Source: Manduca sexta (lineage: Eukaryota > Arthropoda > Insecta > Lepidoptera > Sphingidae). Taken from it: a DNA stretch of 64,000 bases. The notes under the pieces were generated by a model. The model made no database searches. It worked only from the letters and a program-made list of their open reading frames with translations, and had not been told where the DNA came from. Made by a program: the position numbers and the translations under genes. Where the stretch lies: positions 20,096,777 through 20,160,776 of the forward strand of contig NC_051141.1 of the NCBI RefSeq assembly GCF_014839805.1, read 5' to 3'. Of the stretch, positions 42,515-55,030 are shown piece after piece (within the stretch, counting starts at the first letter, position 1; each line of letters starts with the position of its first letter).

Positions 42515-43102
42515 CATTTTATGTAGGTTATCTTACATTTTATGTAGGTTATCTTACATTTTATGTAGGTTATCTTACATTTTATGTAGGTTATCTTACA
42601 TTTTATGTAGGTTATCTTACATTTTATGTAGGTTATCTTACATTTTATGTAGGTTATCTTACATTTTATGTAGGTTATCTTACATTTTATGTAGGTTATC
42701 TTACATTTTATGTAGGTTATCTTACATTTTATGTAGGTTATCTTACATTTTATGTAGGTTATCTTACATTTTATGTAGGTTATCTTACATTTTATGTAGG
42801 TTATCTTACATTTTATGTAGGTTATCTTACATTTTATGTAGGTTATCTTACATTTTATGTAGGTTATCTTACATTTTATGTAGGTTATCTTACATTTTAT
42901 GTAGGTTATCTTACATTTTATGTAGGTTATCTTACATTTTATGTAGGTTATCTTACATTTTATGTAGGTTATCTTACATTTTATGTAGGTTATCTTACAT
43001 TTTATGTAGGTTATCTTACATTTTATGTAGGTTATCTTACATTTTATGTAGGTTATCTTACATTTTATGTAGGTTATCTTACATTTTATGTAGGTTATCT
43101 TA
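42515..43102 (+). repeat. 21-bp tandem array, 28 copies
   Basis: Unit CATTTTATGTAGGTTATCTTA repeated in exact register from 42515 to 43102 (588 bp), followed by a partial CATTTTT. No copy differs as far as I can read. Each junction contains TACAT-TTT-ATGTA, an inverted repeat that can form a small hairpin. As 21 is a multiple of three, two forward frames stay open across the array and give artificial heptad-repeat proteins of 251 and 214 codons; these are not genes. Confidence 0.98.
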
Positions 43103-46100
43103 CATTTTTTTTAATCTGGCTTTAAATGCGCTTGAACCAACCAAACACGTTCACAACGAATCATTCAAATTGGTTTGTGGGTAGGTGAAGTGTATATATT
43201 AAGATAATATAGTCCAGACAGTTATGACTGGACTTCTACTCAACCTCAACCTCCTCTAAGAGATCTAGGCCCAGAGAAATGGTAAAAAAATCCACACTAA
43301 ACGTTTAGTGCTCAAGGATTCGAACTCAAAACTTCCCGACCTAGGCCATGTGCGCTGACAAAACTAAAGAGTCGACAAAAATAGTTACATTGTCTCTCAA
43401 TAAAAACATTATAAGCCGAAAAACACGAGCGTATTGTAGTTTCCCAGATCTCGTGTCGAATTCAACACCGCGAACATTTTAATAATGAAATTCAAAAACT
43501 TGGCTTTTCCCACAATTTATGTTTGGCGAGAGAGCACAAGATGGCGCCGTGTCAGAACTGTAATGGCTGTTTTGGCGGGTTTTATGTGGCGACGTGGTTG
43601 CGACGGAACTTCGTAGATGTTGATTATTTTTTATTGTTATTTAAATATAGTTTTTTCACGCGATAGTACGCGGGAAAGCATTGGTCCTGCTTTACCGTAT
43701 GAGTATTGTGAAGTCTTGCCCAGTAATGGTCTAGGTATCACGCAACTAGAAAACTGGCTGCTACTTCTTTCCGTACTGGTGTAAATTTTTTAATCACAGC
43801 AAATTATTTCAGCAACAAAGAAAGTAGAAACTAACATAGATATCTCATACAAAAAAATCCTTTGTAGGCCAATTCAGAACATAGAAACAATAACCGCGCA
43901 ATTCTTAAATATTTCGAATTACACTGCATTGCACTCGACATATAATTCCATAATGTTCAGCAACTGAAACATACTTCCCGCACAATGCACATTACTCGAG
44001 CTAAACAAACAAATTAAAACACTAACGCCTTTACAATAAGATTTAATATTATGTATGAAGATAATGCTTTGAGCGGCGTGTTAGCGTGTCGGTGAAAATG
44101 TAGCTTAATTTTAATTAAAATTAATTACTAGTAGAGTAAAAACCCAATCTAATCTTCACTGTAACTGCACAAAATTTACACGAAAATTCCAGAATAACGA
44201 ACAACCTGTGTATTTAAAGGTCCCGACGCACTACAGACTTTTAATTCGACGGTTTAGTCTGATTAGGCTAGCGCGCACCATACAGCAACAATTCTATCAG
44301 CAGTAACGAGACAAAGAAATCAGCATTCAAACGTTTGTTCCATAATAGTAGCGACATTATTTTAATCTTTAAAATGTTATTAAAATTTGTTTTCATTTGA
44401 TATAATTTTATAAAATCTAACAGACAGTTGATTATTAGGGTCCGTTACTCGTCACATCCGTTTATAAGCCAATGAAATGGAGAAGTCGTATTATCATCTA
44501 TATTTGCAAACTTCTGTTACTTCAAAATTCTGAAACAGGTGCTTTAAATTGCAAAATGCGAAGCCTATTATAAGGAGTGTAATATATTGTTAACAGTCAA
44601 AAAATATTTCAAGTCAACTAATGTTTAATTTATTTACTTTACTCCATTACAAATAATATGCACAATCTTACCACCGAGTTATCAAATAAGTATCGTCGAT
44701 GTGTAATGGAAGTGACTAAGTCCAATATTTTAACAATCGCTAAAGTCGCTTACCTAAAACAGTGAACCATTATATGTTAAACAGATCAGTTTGAAGACAA
44801 TGCGTCAGTGAAGTGATGTCACTTCTGACATACATTTTGACACTGATTAGAAAACGAAGCTAAACTATCAACCGTAAAAAAGTCTGTAGTGTGCGCTACT
44901 CCTATTTTTTACTAAATTCATTTTACTTTCCTTTTATCTACATAAATGAAAAACTCCTTTGTAATGTATGTGCATTATATCAAACCTCCCAGGGATGTAA
45001 AACGCTTTTGAGGACCCATTTTAAAATGCCATAAAATCCTTTTTGATAAAGCAAAATGAAGGCTTTGTGGACAAGCGACTTAGGAAATTAAACTGAAATC
45101 CAATTTAGTTAGCGCTTTCTTTAATAAAACAGAATATTTTTTCGAGGTACATGATTGCAAGATTAAACTCTTGACAAGACTGTAAAGGCTTACTACCTAT
45201 GACTGCCTAGAACATTAGTAATTGTGATGCTATAGCCTCAATTAAGTCAAATTCTAACGTGTTAAACTTCTGACACACTCGTTTCAAGCAAAAGCAAGAC
45301 TTCAGGCGGGTTTCTTGAAAGACTAAAATACTGCATAATTTTAACCTGGACCGATAGAATAACTAAAATTCACCTGACGGTAAGCACATAAGATCAATAA
45401 TACGACGAAGTAACGACGTTCCATCCCTCGAGGCTCAAAATTCCACTCGCCTGTCTTGCTGGACGTACTCCTTTCACCTAACACAATTTGTCCGAATAAG
45501 CCACAATGTTCCTCCACCGTGCCTGATATAAGATTAAAGATAAACGGTATGTTTACTCAAAAAATGTGCTACATTGTTTGAAGTCACTGATTTCTTAGGC
45601 TTTCGTTTCTTTACGGAAAGGCTGGTAATTATAATATAATGTTAATGAATACATACTGTTATATTTATAAGAAGTAAACGCATAATCGATTGAATTATTT
45701 TGTTTGAGTTTTCGTTAACGGAATTTCCTTACATAAATCCGCGAGCAAAGGCTATAATTCATATTAAAGGCTCTGGTATGAAAAGTTTACTTATGGTAAG
45801 TGTTTCAAGCCGCTTGGAAATTTTTAACTTAATCCTCGGAGTTTAGCCTCTTTTGCTTCGGCTGAGTGGAAGGAATGCCTTTGCAGAGACCTCCGTAATA
45901 TAGTCCAGTCATTTAAGCTTAAATTAGGTAAGAATCTCGGAATTCGAGATACCCAGCTGTAAGTCTGTAAATACTTGTATATTAACACCCTAAAAGTTGT
46001 CTCAAAACCTACATATGGTAGGGTGTACGCAACTATTAAATTTCAAGGTCAAAGGTCACAAAAATCGTTATTTTGCGCTTTTTTTGTAAATATCTCATTT

Positions 46101-47405
46101 CCTATGGTTTTTTGCTATTTGTATTTATTACCAATATTGTAGAATACAAAATTCTCTACAAATTTTGTTTAAAACAATTTTTTATACGTTGAACAGTTTT
46201 CGAGATAGAGGGCGGAGAGCGCGCGGTCACAGGCTCACTTCATCAACCGGTGCCTCTGGTAGAAAGCGCGCCATATATAGATTTTCTAATAAGTAGGGGT
46301 AATTCAAAATGTCTCTAGTTTGGGTCGCCTTGGAGTGCTTAAAGCTTGAGTCAATGCTTTTGGTGCCGCACACTAAATTTTAAATTTGTAGTATTTTTAG
46401 CAAAGAAACTGGAAATTGTTTTAATTTTATGTCCAACCTCTATAATTCATTTAAATTTAAATATTTATGATTATTTATACTATACACACAAGTCAACTAT
46501 AATTGTGTTACTGCTACTAATTACATTTCACAGAATTCTCTTTTTCAATGTTTCCTCTCCGATACCTTAGACACAACTGTTCAATCTGGTCCAACAACAA
46601 GAATAAAGTCAAGTCTTATTTCAGAAAACCGACATCATCACTTGCATTTATATTGACACACATGAGCTTAAAATAAAGGTAACATATTTCACTATAAACT
46701 ATATAATACAAAACTAGTATGATTTAATCTAACAATCGGGAAATTACAAATTTGCCAGGACAATAATTTAAGTGTTACTCCAGCGTGAGTTCATTTCTAA
46801 CGGGTACTATAAGGTAATTGATTACTTTGGTAATAAAACGGTTTGGAATTAGTCCAGCACACTATGACCCATCAAGTTAGCACAATAATAATAATAAGTA
46901 ATTAATTGTCTAAAATGTTTCCAATGGACTATTTATTGACTCTAAAAGGAATAAATTTCGACTTTCGCTTTTTGTTGATACGAATACATCTTCAAGCATA
47001 TTGCCTAGTCCACACCACACATGTGAACGTAGTGTGCTAGTTCTAAATCATCATATACTTTATTATTACTCAGATAAAACACGAACTACATAATTAATTA
47101 ATATTCATAACATTTTTGATCCAAACTTCACTGAACCTGACAGCATGGTATCAGTAATCCGTGAAACCCATAACCCTTATATAAATATAGTAGTACATAA
47201 TATGTATACACAGCCTACAGTCATTTTCCAGAGTTGGCGAAAGCATATAAACGGTCTCCACAGCCCGAGATAGCTATCTTCCACCATGCTGGCTATTGTT
47301 TGTCAAAAATGCCGTATCGATAAAACGAAACAATGACCGCTACTAGGGCTGTCGATAAGTGCAAAGTATGAAGTAGATTTTATCCATGATTTTTGCGACA
47401 CCTTT
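43103..47405. other. Non-coding region, mostly unrecognised
   Basis: Near 43310-43370 a SINE-like B-box sequence (AGGATTCGAACTCAAAACTT) is seen without the rest. At 46046-46058 AGGTCAAAGGTCA is a perfect nuclear-receptor DR1. From 43600 to 46000 and 46060 to 47400 nothing more can be supported. Confidence 0.55.
46046..46058 (+). promoter_or_regulatory. DR1 nuclear-receptor-type site
   Basis: AGGTCA-A-AGGTCA, a perfect direct repeat with one-base spacing, the type bound by HNF4 and by RXR/USP heterodimers. It has no gene nearby, so it may be chance. Confidence 0.25.
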
Positions 47406-47407
47406 TT

Positions 47408-47695
47408 TTTCTTGCTTTGAATGACGAGACGAGCTTGCCGTTTACCTGATGGTAAGTGATACGACCAGTCATATACAGAAGAAACACCACACAACACCTT
47501 GAATTACAAAGTATTGTTGCGTATTCCCCTGCGCTCGCCATCCTGAGACGTTAAGTCTCATTATGTCCACTGGCTACATTGTATTTCAAACCGAAACAAA
47601 ATAGTGACTACACACTGCTGCTTGGCGCCAGAAATAGACATTGTGGTGGTACCTACCCAGGCGGACTCTCACATACGACACCTACCACGTAAAAC
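47408..47695 (+). repeat. Dispersed repeat family C, well-preserved copy
   Basis: TTTGAATGACGAGACGAGCT, CTGATGGTAAGTGATACGAC, CCTTGAATTACAAAGTATTG, CTGCGCTCGCCATCCTGAGA, GTGACTACACACTGCTGCTT, GGTACCTACCCAGGCGGACT and CTCACATACG in order. Confidence 0.85.
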
Positions 47696-49152
47696 ATTAT
47701 TCTTACACGAACTGTGCTTTTGACCAAAATGAGGTAATCTATACAACTTTGGCGATAGAAAACTATATCTACACAAGAAATCATATTGATTCGTCACGTC
47801 TTTGCTGCATGAGAAAAACAAATCAACAAACAACATTCGCATAATTGTTATACTTGCAAATATATGAAGTATATCGTAGAAGGCAAATAAACATTCTTAG
47901 GAAGTAAAGAATGTTTATTTTTTCTTATTTAGCATAAGAAAACGCATTTATTTATCACAGCAATTACAATTATTTATTGTTTAATCTCGAGCAACATATT
48001 AATTTTGTTTTTCTATAATTCGTACTCCTCACCACTCTCGAAACCACTACCAATTTGATTTTCATTGAATAATAAAAAGTTTTAAAGTTTAAATAAAGTA
48101 TAATACTATTTCCAGCATAGCAGTAGCAACCCTAGCCGTAAGTCGAGGGTGCCGCGAACAAAAGACCTTCAGGGCCGGATCTAGAGTTTTAACTTTGTTT
48201 CTTTAAGCAGCCCAGCGTGGCTAAGCGACAACACTATCGTCTTATAAAAACAAAATACTTTATTTACGACATAGGCGAACAAAGTAGCACTTATGACGCG
48301 TCCAAACAATTCATTAAAATAGTTGTTATTATTAAAATTATAATAAAATCAGTTGCATAACTATGGACATGTTAAATTGGCAATGAAATTAATGGAGAAA
48401 GCACAAGGTAAACCGAAGTAGCCAACTCAAGTGATAAGGAGAGATAAATAAATATGTAATCATAATAAAATAACTAGAAGAATACGTCATGGTTCCCATT
48501 GGTGACTATATAGGCCCTAACGTAATCAAACAATCGGTTTTTCACTACCCAATATCTGAAGAAGAAGGCTAGTAAAAACATTCCAGATTTACTATTTTAT
48601 TATAAATTTTCCATTATATAAATTTATTGAAGTTTATCTACCCAAAGTGACATTAGTTATAAATTTGTACGCGCACCAACTCCGTTTAAAATGAGACTAA
48701 TTCGAAGAAATAGTTATTTAAAACCTGAACTTGCGTTAACAAAAACTAAACAACAAATAAGTTACAAATTGCGAATGAATAAATAATTAATTCATTTAAT
48801 ATCATTTCATTTCAAACGGTGTACACTGTAGGTACCGCTTGCATTTGCCTACATTTACAAATATAATTTTCATAATTATTATAATTTTCTGTTAGTACGG
48901 TTTAATGTTATAAAGGTAAACGCAACATAGTTATTTATTTAGTATTTGGGAAACAGTCAGAACAATTAAAACTGAACATACACAAATAAATTAAACCAAA
49001 ATTAAGCAAAGCTTCCACCAAAAGCTAATTCATACTTAAATAAAATAAACATATACAAACACGAATGAACACGAGATAACAAAAATAGCTTACTGATTAC
49101 AATTACATTACAGTTATAGAAATTTGAATTATAAAAATTAAAAACAATTATA
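47696..49152. other. AT-rich non-coding region with a small hairpin
   Basis: Only the 14-bp inverted repeat at 47885 can be named here. Confidence 0.55.
47885..47920. repeat. Perfect 14-bp inverted repeat, 8-base loop
   Basis: AAATAAACATTCTT and AAGAATGTTTATTT around AGGAAGTA. Confidence 0.95.
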
Positions 49153-49372
49153 TCTATCTATACATATTATAAAACTAAGTCCCCTATCATGTCTGTCTGT
49201 ATGTTATCGATTTTCTCAAAATCTACTGAACAGAATTTAATGAAATTTGGTATAGAGATAATTTAAGACTGTGAGAAGGTTAAAGGCTCCTTCCTATGCC
49301 GGGAAATTATATAGAAAGTCTTTTATCCCGGAAAACTTCTTCACGCGGGGCGAAGCCGTGAGCAAAAGCTAC
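49153..49372 (+). mobile_element. Helitron-like element, about 220 bp
   Basis: Starts TCTATCTATACATATTATAA after A and ends GAGCAAAAGCTAC before T (the usual CTAG has one change). CGCGGGGCGAAGCCGTG precedes it as the imperfect hairpin, and ATGAAATTTGGTATAGAGAT is shared with 16813-17113. Confidence 0.6.
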
Positions 49373-50086
49373 TTAAACTATAAATCAATACATGATCTAA
49401 TGATCTCACGCTTTTATTCCTAATGTGCTCACTTTTTGTTGGGCTTTGTCCGTCACATGATGTGGTGGTAGCTAGTTTATCACCACTGTTATCATCACCT
49501 ACATTGTCTATCTCATACATTGATCCTCAAAGATTTCCAGAGGGAGCTAATTTATACGTTTATTAAGCAAATACATATATTAACATAGGTGATATTAATT
49601 CGTTTACCTTTCACATATTCGTGTACCTTTCACATGTTGTAGCTGGCAATGGGAATGCGTCCATACAAGCCGATTCCTTTTAGTTTTATTATTGTTTGTC
49701 CCAGTCTTTTTCCTGTTAAATTCGCCGCGATATTTTTAAGGCAATTTTTTTTGCCTTGGGTTACGTTTTGATAATTACCACCCTTCGCCATTGGTAGCCG
49801 ACCAGCATAATTTTGACGGCCGTAGAAAAATTAGATGTCTCTTGTAGGTCGATTTTAAAATGTGTGATGTATTTCATATGTGTGGGAACTGTACTTGCCA
49901 TGTGGTTCAATTTGAAGGTAGTAGCTAGTATAGTCACTATCCAGTTTAATTGCGTACCACCTCGATACCAGCGTTACTACCACCTTCCAATAATTTAATT
50001 GGAATCTGCACCACCTACCATTATGCCACGTAATAGGGGTCGACACAACAAAATTATATTAATTTTACAGAAAGAACATACGTGTA
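49373..50086. other. Non-coding region, nothing recognised
   Basis: AT-rich stretch between two Helitron-like elements. Around 49600-49630 CCTTTCACAT occurs twice about 18 bases apart. No coding potential stands out. Confidence 0.5.
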
Positions 50087-50446
50087 TCTATACTATTATA
50101 TAAAGCAGAAAAGTTTGATTGTTTGAATGCGCTAATCTCAGGAAAGCTTTAATTGAAAAATAATTTTAGTGTTAGATAGCCTATTTATCGACTATATAAC
50201 ATCACGCTATGACCAATGCGAGCGAAGTATCGATGAAAAATGTTGCATAAACGGAGAAAATTTATTCCTTTTGAGAGCATCCATTGCGTGCGCTGCGTAA
50301 ACGGTTACAGTAATGCAACAATCATGTATTACGAAATTGTTCCTCTTAAAAAGTTCTAAAAATATATTATAAAACATGATACCCCGCAGTATCTGTCTGA
50401 CTATCTGAAATTATTTTACGCGGTCGAAGCCACGAGCAAAAATCAG
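50087..50446 (+). mobile_element. Helitron-like element, degenerate
   Basis: Starts TCTATACTATTATATAAAGC after A; the 3' end has CGCGGTCGAAGCCACGAGC followed by AAAAATCAG before T. Hairpin and CTAG are both worn. Confidence 0.45.
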
Positions 50447-51204
50447 TAATTAATACAACCAGCAACTTGCCTAACGTCAACTCTCTGGGGGTTTTACGTA
50501 TTAAAAATACAAAATGCATAGTACTTCAACGTCACAAACTATTGAGACGAGGCAATTATGTGACACCGTGAGGTCTGGACCCCCATTCCTACAGGTCCGG
50601 CCCCGCGCGGCGGATGACACGATCCAGTAAATTACTTCACGTTTACCGACCTACCAGCACCAAGTGTTTGAAGTCTAGACAAATTGTTCTAGATTTTTCG
50701 ATCTAATCCAATGACAATCTGATTAAATTTTTAGTGAAGAAGTCTAGACTGACAACAGTGGCCTTAAGCGATGCGAATGCCCAGGAGCTAATGATGTTGC
50801 CGATTTAAACTTTTTGGGTAAATAAAATGTTTTGTTGATTCAGAAGGGCCTTAAGGAAAGGTACTGTATGCCATTGCATACCATTGAATACCCTTCGCTG
50901 CCGCCCACTTCCCTCCTCTTTTCAGGCCAGGTAATATACATTCCTGTACCCTTTTTTAGCTATTTTCTGAGCTTAACTGGAAAAATCGTCGTCCATTCTT
51001 GCGGCCAGTATGCTAGCACAGTTATGTTTCAATTTGAAAGGCACTTAATTGTAATAACTTGTCACATTTTTGCACTCTGAAGGTTACGAATCCAGTGAAG
51101 TGTATTAATTATACTCATTATTTTATTTAGCATTTATATATTTTTTGGGTTATAGTTGGTGATTATAAGGTTTATAGATTGACAATACGCTAACCTAAAA
51201 TGGA
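50447..51204. other. Non-coding region with GC-rich patch
   Basis: 50570-50612 (TCTGGACCCCCATTCCTACA, then GGTCCGGCCCCGCGCGGCGG) resembles the GC-rich block at 13573. The remainder is unremarkable; an open stretch at 50832-51080 matches nothing. Confidence 0.45.
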
Positions 51205-51420
51205 AGACAAATTAAAAGATGGGAGGATGACCTAACAAAGGGATGGAGAAGATTAACTCGTGATAGAGATGAGTGGAAGAAACTAGGGGAGGCCTATGTC
51301 GAAGGACAACGTGACCAACAAACTCGTTGCTGAAGAATAAGTAGGCAGTTTTTGCATTAATTATTCCAATATAAAATTGTACTATATTTGGTCGGTGAAT
51401 AAAGGCTTTTATTATTATTA
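51205..51420 (+). mobile_element. LINE 3' end with ORF2 C terminus
   Basis: The frame GRQIKRWEDDLTKGWRRLTR, then DRDEWKKLGEAYVEGQRDQQ, ending in TGA at 51332, matches the C-terminal RW-DD...W..L.EAY segment of RTE-type LINEs. It is followed by a 3' UTR whose end, GAATAAAGGCTTTTATTATT, looks like the terminal ATT-repeat tail of such elements. The 5' part is lost. A family different from 29774. Confidence 0.85.
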
Positions 51421-51470
51421 TACGCTAACCATATAGGGATAGGGAATAGGGAAAAAACATTTATATTTGA

Positions 51471-51771
51471 CTAGCTGTGCCCGCAGCTTCGCCCGCGCTG
51501 AACGATTTCCATACTGATGTGTGTCATAAAGGTTTACCCGCGTAAATCCCGACCCACGAGATTTTTTACAACCACGCGACCACTTCAACAATAATTGTTG
51601 TATTTCAGTCAATTTACATAAATCCGTAATGTATTGTTAGCCTAAACCTTCTTTAAGAATTGCACTACCTTTTAGTAAAAACCGTACACTAATCCGTTCA
51701 GTAGACTTTGAGAAAATCAATCACATACAGACAGACAGCTTTTGAGAACTTTGTTTTATAATATGTACAGA
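51471..51771 (-). mobile_element. Helitron-like element, 301 bp
   Basis: On the minus strand it starts TCTGTACATATTATAAAACA after A and ends GCGGGCACAGCTAG before T, with CGCGGGCGAAGCTGCG as hairpin. The plus-strand left edge reads CTAGCTGTGCCCGCAGCTTC. Confidence 0.68.
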
Positions 51772-52304
51772 TTGTTTAAAAGAACAAACATAGAACACTT
51801 CTCTACGTCCAATTGGGTTTATAGCAAGAACCATTACGTTAATCGACTTTTTATGTGCTATCTATTAATAATGCTAAAATTATCCGGAGAAAACTTTCCG
51901 AACATTTTATATACATTATAAATGTAGGTCTCACTTCAGAGTTCTAGAGATAAATTGGGATATTCCCAAAGGTCTCATCGTTTAAAGATCGCGGCAAAGT
52001 AAAACTCGTGTAAATACTTCTCACAAAATTGAGCTCTTATCTACTAAACACTTTTAATAGCGATGAAATTATCTTATAAAGCTTGATTTATATAAGGATA
52101 TCTTATAGGAGAAACGAGTTTATTATAAAAATATCGAATCTTCGCTGCTTTATTATTCGTGGTTTCTTTTTTTCGTATTGATCTCGTTTGTGATAGTTTA
52201 TTTATGATTATTATTTTTTAAATGTCTGCAAACGACATTTTTCGGTAATTATTGTATGTTTTCTATAAGTTATATCTATAGATAATGTGTCGAATATTTA
52301 TCCC

Positions 52305-52540
52305 TTGCTTTGAATGACGAAGCGAACTTGCCGTTCGCCTGATGATAAGCGATACGACCGCCCAGAAACAGTAAAAATACTTTGAATTACAAAGTATTGT
52401 TTGGTATTATACTGCGCTAGCCATCTTAAGACATGGGATGTTAAGTCTTATTATATCCAGTAGTTACACTGGCTACAATATCCTTCTAACCGAAACACAA
52501 CAATAACTACACACTGCTGCTTGGAGGCTGAAATAGACAA
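52305..52540 (+). repeat. Dispersed repeat family C, shortened copy
   Basis: TTTGAATGACGAAGCGAACT, CGCCTGATGATAAGCGATAC, then a gap to TTTGAATTACAAAGTATTG, GACATGGGATGTTAAGTCTT and CTACACACTGCTGCTTGGAG. The CCATCCAACACC segment is deleted. Confidence 0.8.
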
Positions 52541-54221
52541 AAAGTAAACAAAACAATAATTATTAACAATTTCATACATATCACACAGCCACTCAAAGTA
52601 GAGGCTGATGGGTGATAACCAAATTTAGCAATTATAATGTACTAAAATAAATTAAAATAAATTATAATCACATTCACCACCACATATTATTAAATTACTG
52701 TACATTCATAGAAGTATAAATAATATTAATAATTAATGTAAATTTTTTGGCGCTGTACAAATATTTAAATTTGCATGGTGTCGTCTCCTATAATGGTAAA
52801 TGCTACACCATTGTTTTTATTATATATCGTTTATCCTATTAAAAATAAACTATGACAATATAGATCTTTATTGTATTGTATGGTGCAATTTTATTGCAGG
52901 AATTTTAATATGATTTCGTTTACATTCATTTTGTAGTTAATATTGCTGTGCATTTTAAACCCATATGGAAATGACGTAACTTCTAAAACATTTTATACCA
53001 AATCATACCGCAGGTATGAAGGCTGAGCCGTAATCTGTCCCACGGGAATAGTCCCGCTATATATCCCGGGATATAAAGCCTAATTTCTTTTTCAGACTCC
53101 AAGCTGTACCCATATCTCATCAGAATGTATGTAGAGATTAAAAGCAATGTGTTTATCTGTCCTTTCGGAATGAATATATAATTGAAATATATTATGCAAT
53201 GATTTAAATACATAACTACACGGATATGTCCTAGAGTTGACTATACATAACATAAACTCTTAGAGGCTGTCCTACGAGGCCCAAACCCGACCCATTTTTT
53301 TCATACTTGCGCATTTTACAAAACCGAACTCGCGACCAGTGGTTCCTAGCCGCCTTATCGCCACAAACCGCTGTCATGTCTGTAGTTTAGAGATTTCCAT
53401 TGTCATTTAACCCTGTAAATGCCGATCGTGCCTTATCAACACTTAACCCGTCCCGCCACATCACGTCTCGCAGATTGTCGTAAGTTTGGGATATTTACGT
53501 GTAAAAGTTGCTAGCGGTTCGGTCACACCCTTCTGTGTACCGTATTGTATGCAGCAGGCGCTTGGAGAAACGAAAATGACTGCAACGCGGTATTATATTT
53601 GAATCCAATTCAATCAGCACTAGGGGTTACGAATTACGTATCAAACAGCGGATCCTCGCCCTCCTCCCCAGCCCCCTCTCATCCCATAAGAAACACAATG
53701 TATTTATAACATAAGTTATAATAATGTAAAATAAATAAACTTTGTAAATTCATTAGAAAAAAATTAGGTCTGCATTACGTGACGGTACACCTTATTGGTG
53801 AGCTCCGAGTTACATTACAGGGTTAAACTATTTCAATTTGATAGAATTCTGAAGAGAACCGTGCGTCCATCAATAAATTGTACATCTTCAACTTGCACTT
53901 TGGTACTCTGTTCTTACCCAGCACGTTTGCCGTCTGAGCACTTCATGGCATTTATAATGCGTCGTTTAGTGTAAACTAGGAAAATAAAAACAAATAAATG
54001 AACATTTTGGCACAACCGTCACAAGATCCCGAAAGTCATGACTGTGACGGCCCTGCTACGGCCCGGACACTGCACGACTGCGTGCAACATCTCGAGGTAG
54101 CAAGTTTTGGGCACGATGTTAATAAATTTTAGTGGAAAGCGAGCTTGTGTAGAAGAGATTGGAACTACGTTACGCCATAATATATTCCTTTATTATTTTG
54201 AAAGTTAAATGAACTAGATAT

Positions 54222-54325
54222 GGTCGCCGCCTATAACATTATGGGACACAATACACATGACGAAAAATGGGTGCAGTGGTTGCACCTCTGCCTACCCTCT
54301 AGGGAATTAAAGGCTTGGATGTGAG
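54222..54325 (+). mobile_element. SINE-B, 3' fragment
   Basis: TATAACATTATGGGACACAA, GGTTGCACCTCTGCCTACCC and TCTAGGGAATTAAAGGC correspond to the second half of SINE-B. Confidence 0.72.
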
Positions 54326-54953
54326 TGTTTTATTTGGACACTAAATGTGACTTATGGCACCGTTTAAATTATAGCATTGTATGTGTAGAAAATTAAATAG
54401 TTTAAACGGTTTTAAATGAATAAAGCATAAAAAATCATTATGCACTACAACCCGTCACCAAACAGTCTGAAGTTATGAGTCTCAACGCTGGCCGGTGTCA
54501 TGTCTTCTTACTGGATATACATCGGCGGACACCAACGCCACCTATGCCTTTAAAAATGAAAGACAGTCTCAAACGTTTTTCGGTGTCACAAGCTAACTCT
54601 TAATTATTAAGATTTTCTTTTTGCGTAATCTTGAAAATAATACAATTATTTTATGTAATACAATTATATAAAAAGTACTTCAAAACAACAGTTCGTCAGG
54701 CGATGGAAAAATATGAGCCAAATTTTGGTATAGCCTTAATTTAATTTACGCGTGGCTTCCCCGCGGCATTGAATAGTACAAATATAATTACATTCAAATC
54801 TGTAAAACATTTACTGACAAAGACAGCTAAAACAAATTTCAACACCGTACTTTGCCGCGGGGTTGCGGCGGTGTAGGAAGGGGCGGGACGGTGGCATCTC
54901 ATGAAACGAATGCCTGACGTGCGTGCGGTTTCCTTTGAGTGGCGCAAGAGCGG

Positions 54954-55030
54954 TTCTTGTATTAGAATATATTTAAACGAATCACATTATGTGTAAAATA
55001 ATGTAATTTGTATATATTCTAATACAAGAA
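54954..55030. repeat. Perfect 19-bp inverted repeat, 77-bp hairpin
   Basis: Arms 54954-54972 and 55012-55030 are exact reverse complements (right arm ATATATTCTAATACAAGAA); the 39-base loop has an inner stem, ACATTAT with ATAATGT. Confidence 0.95.

Noticed and set aside
42515..43102. CRISPR-like array
   Set aside because: Direct tandem repeat without spacers, in eukaryotic DNA.
42429..43184. Two overlapping long open frames (251 and 214 codons) with heptad repeats
   Set aside because: They exist only because the 21-bp tandem unit lacks stops in those frames; there is no non-repeat domain.
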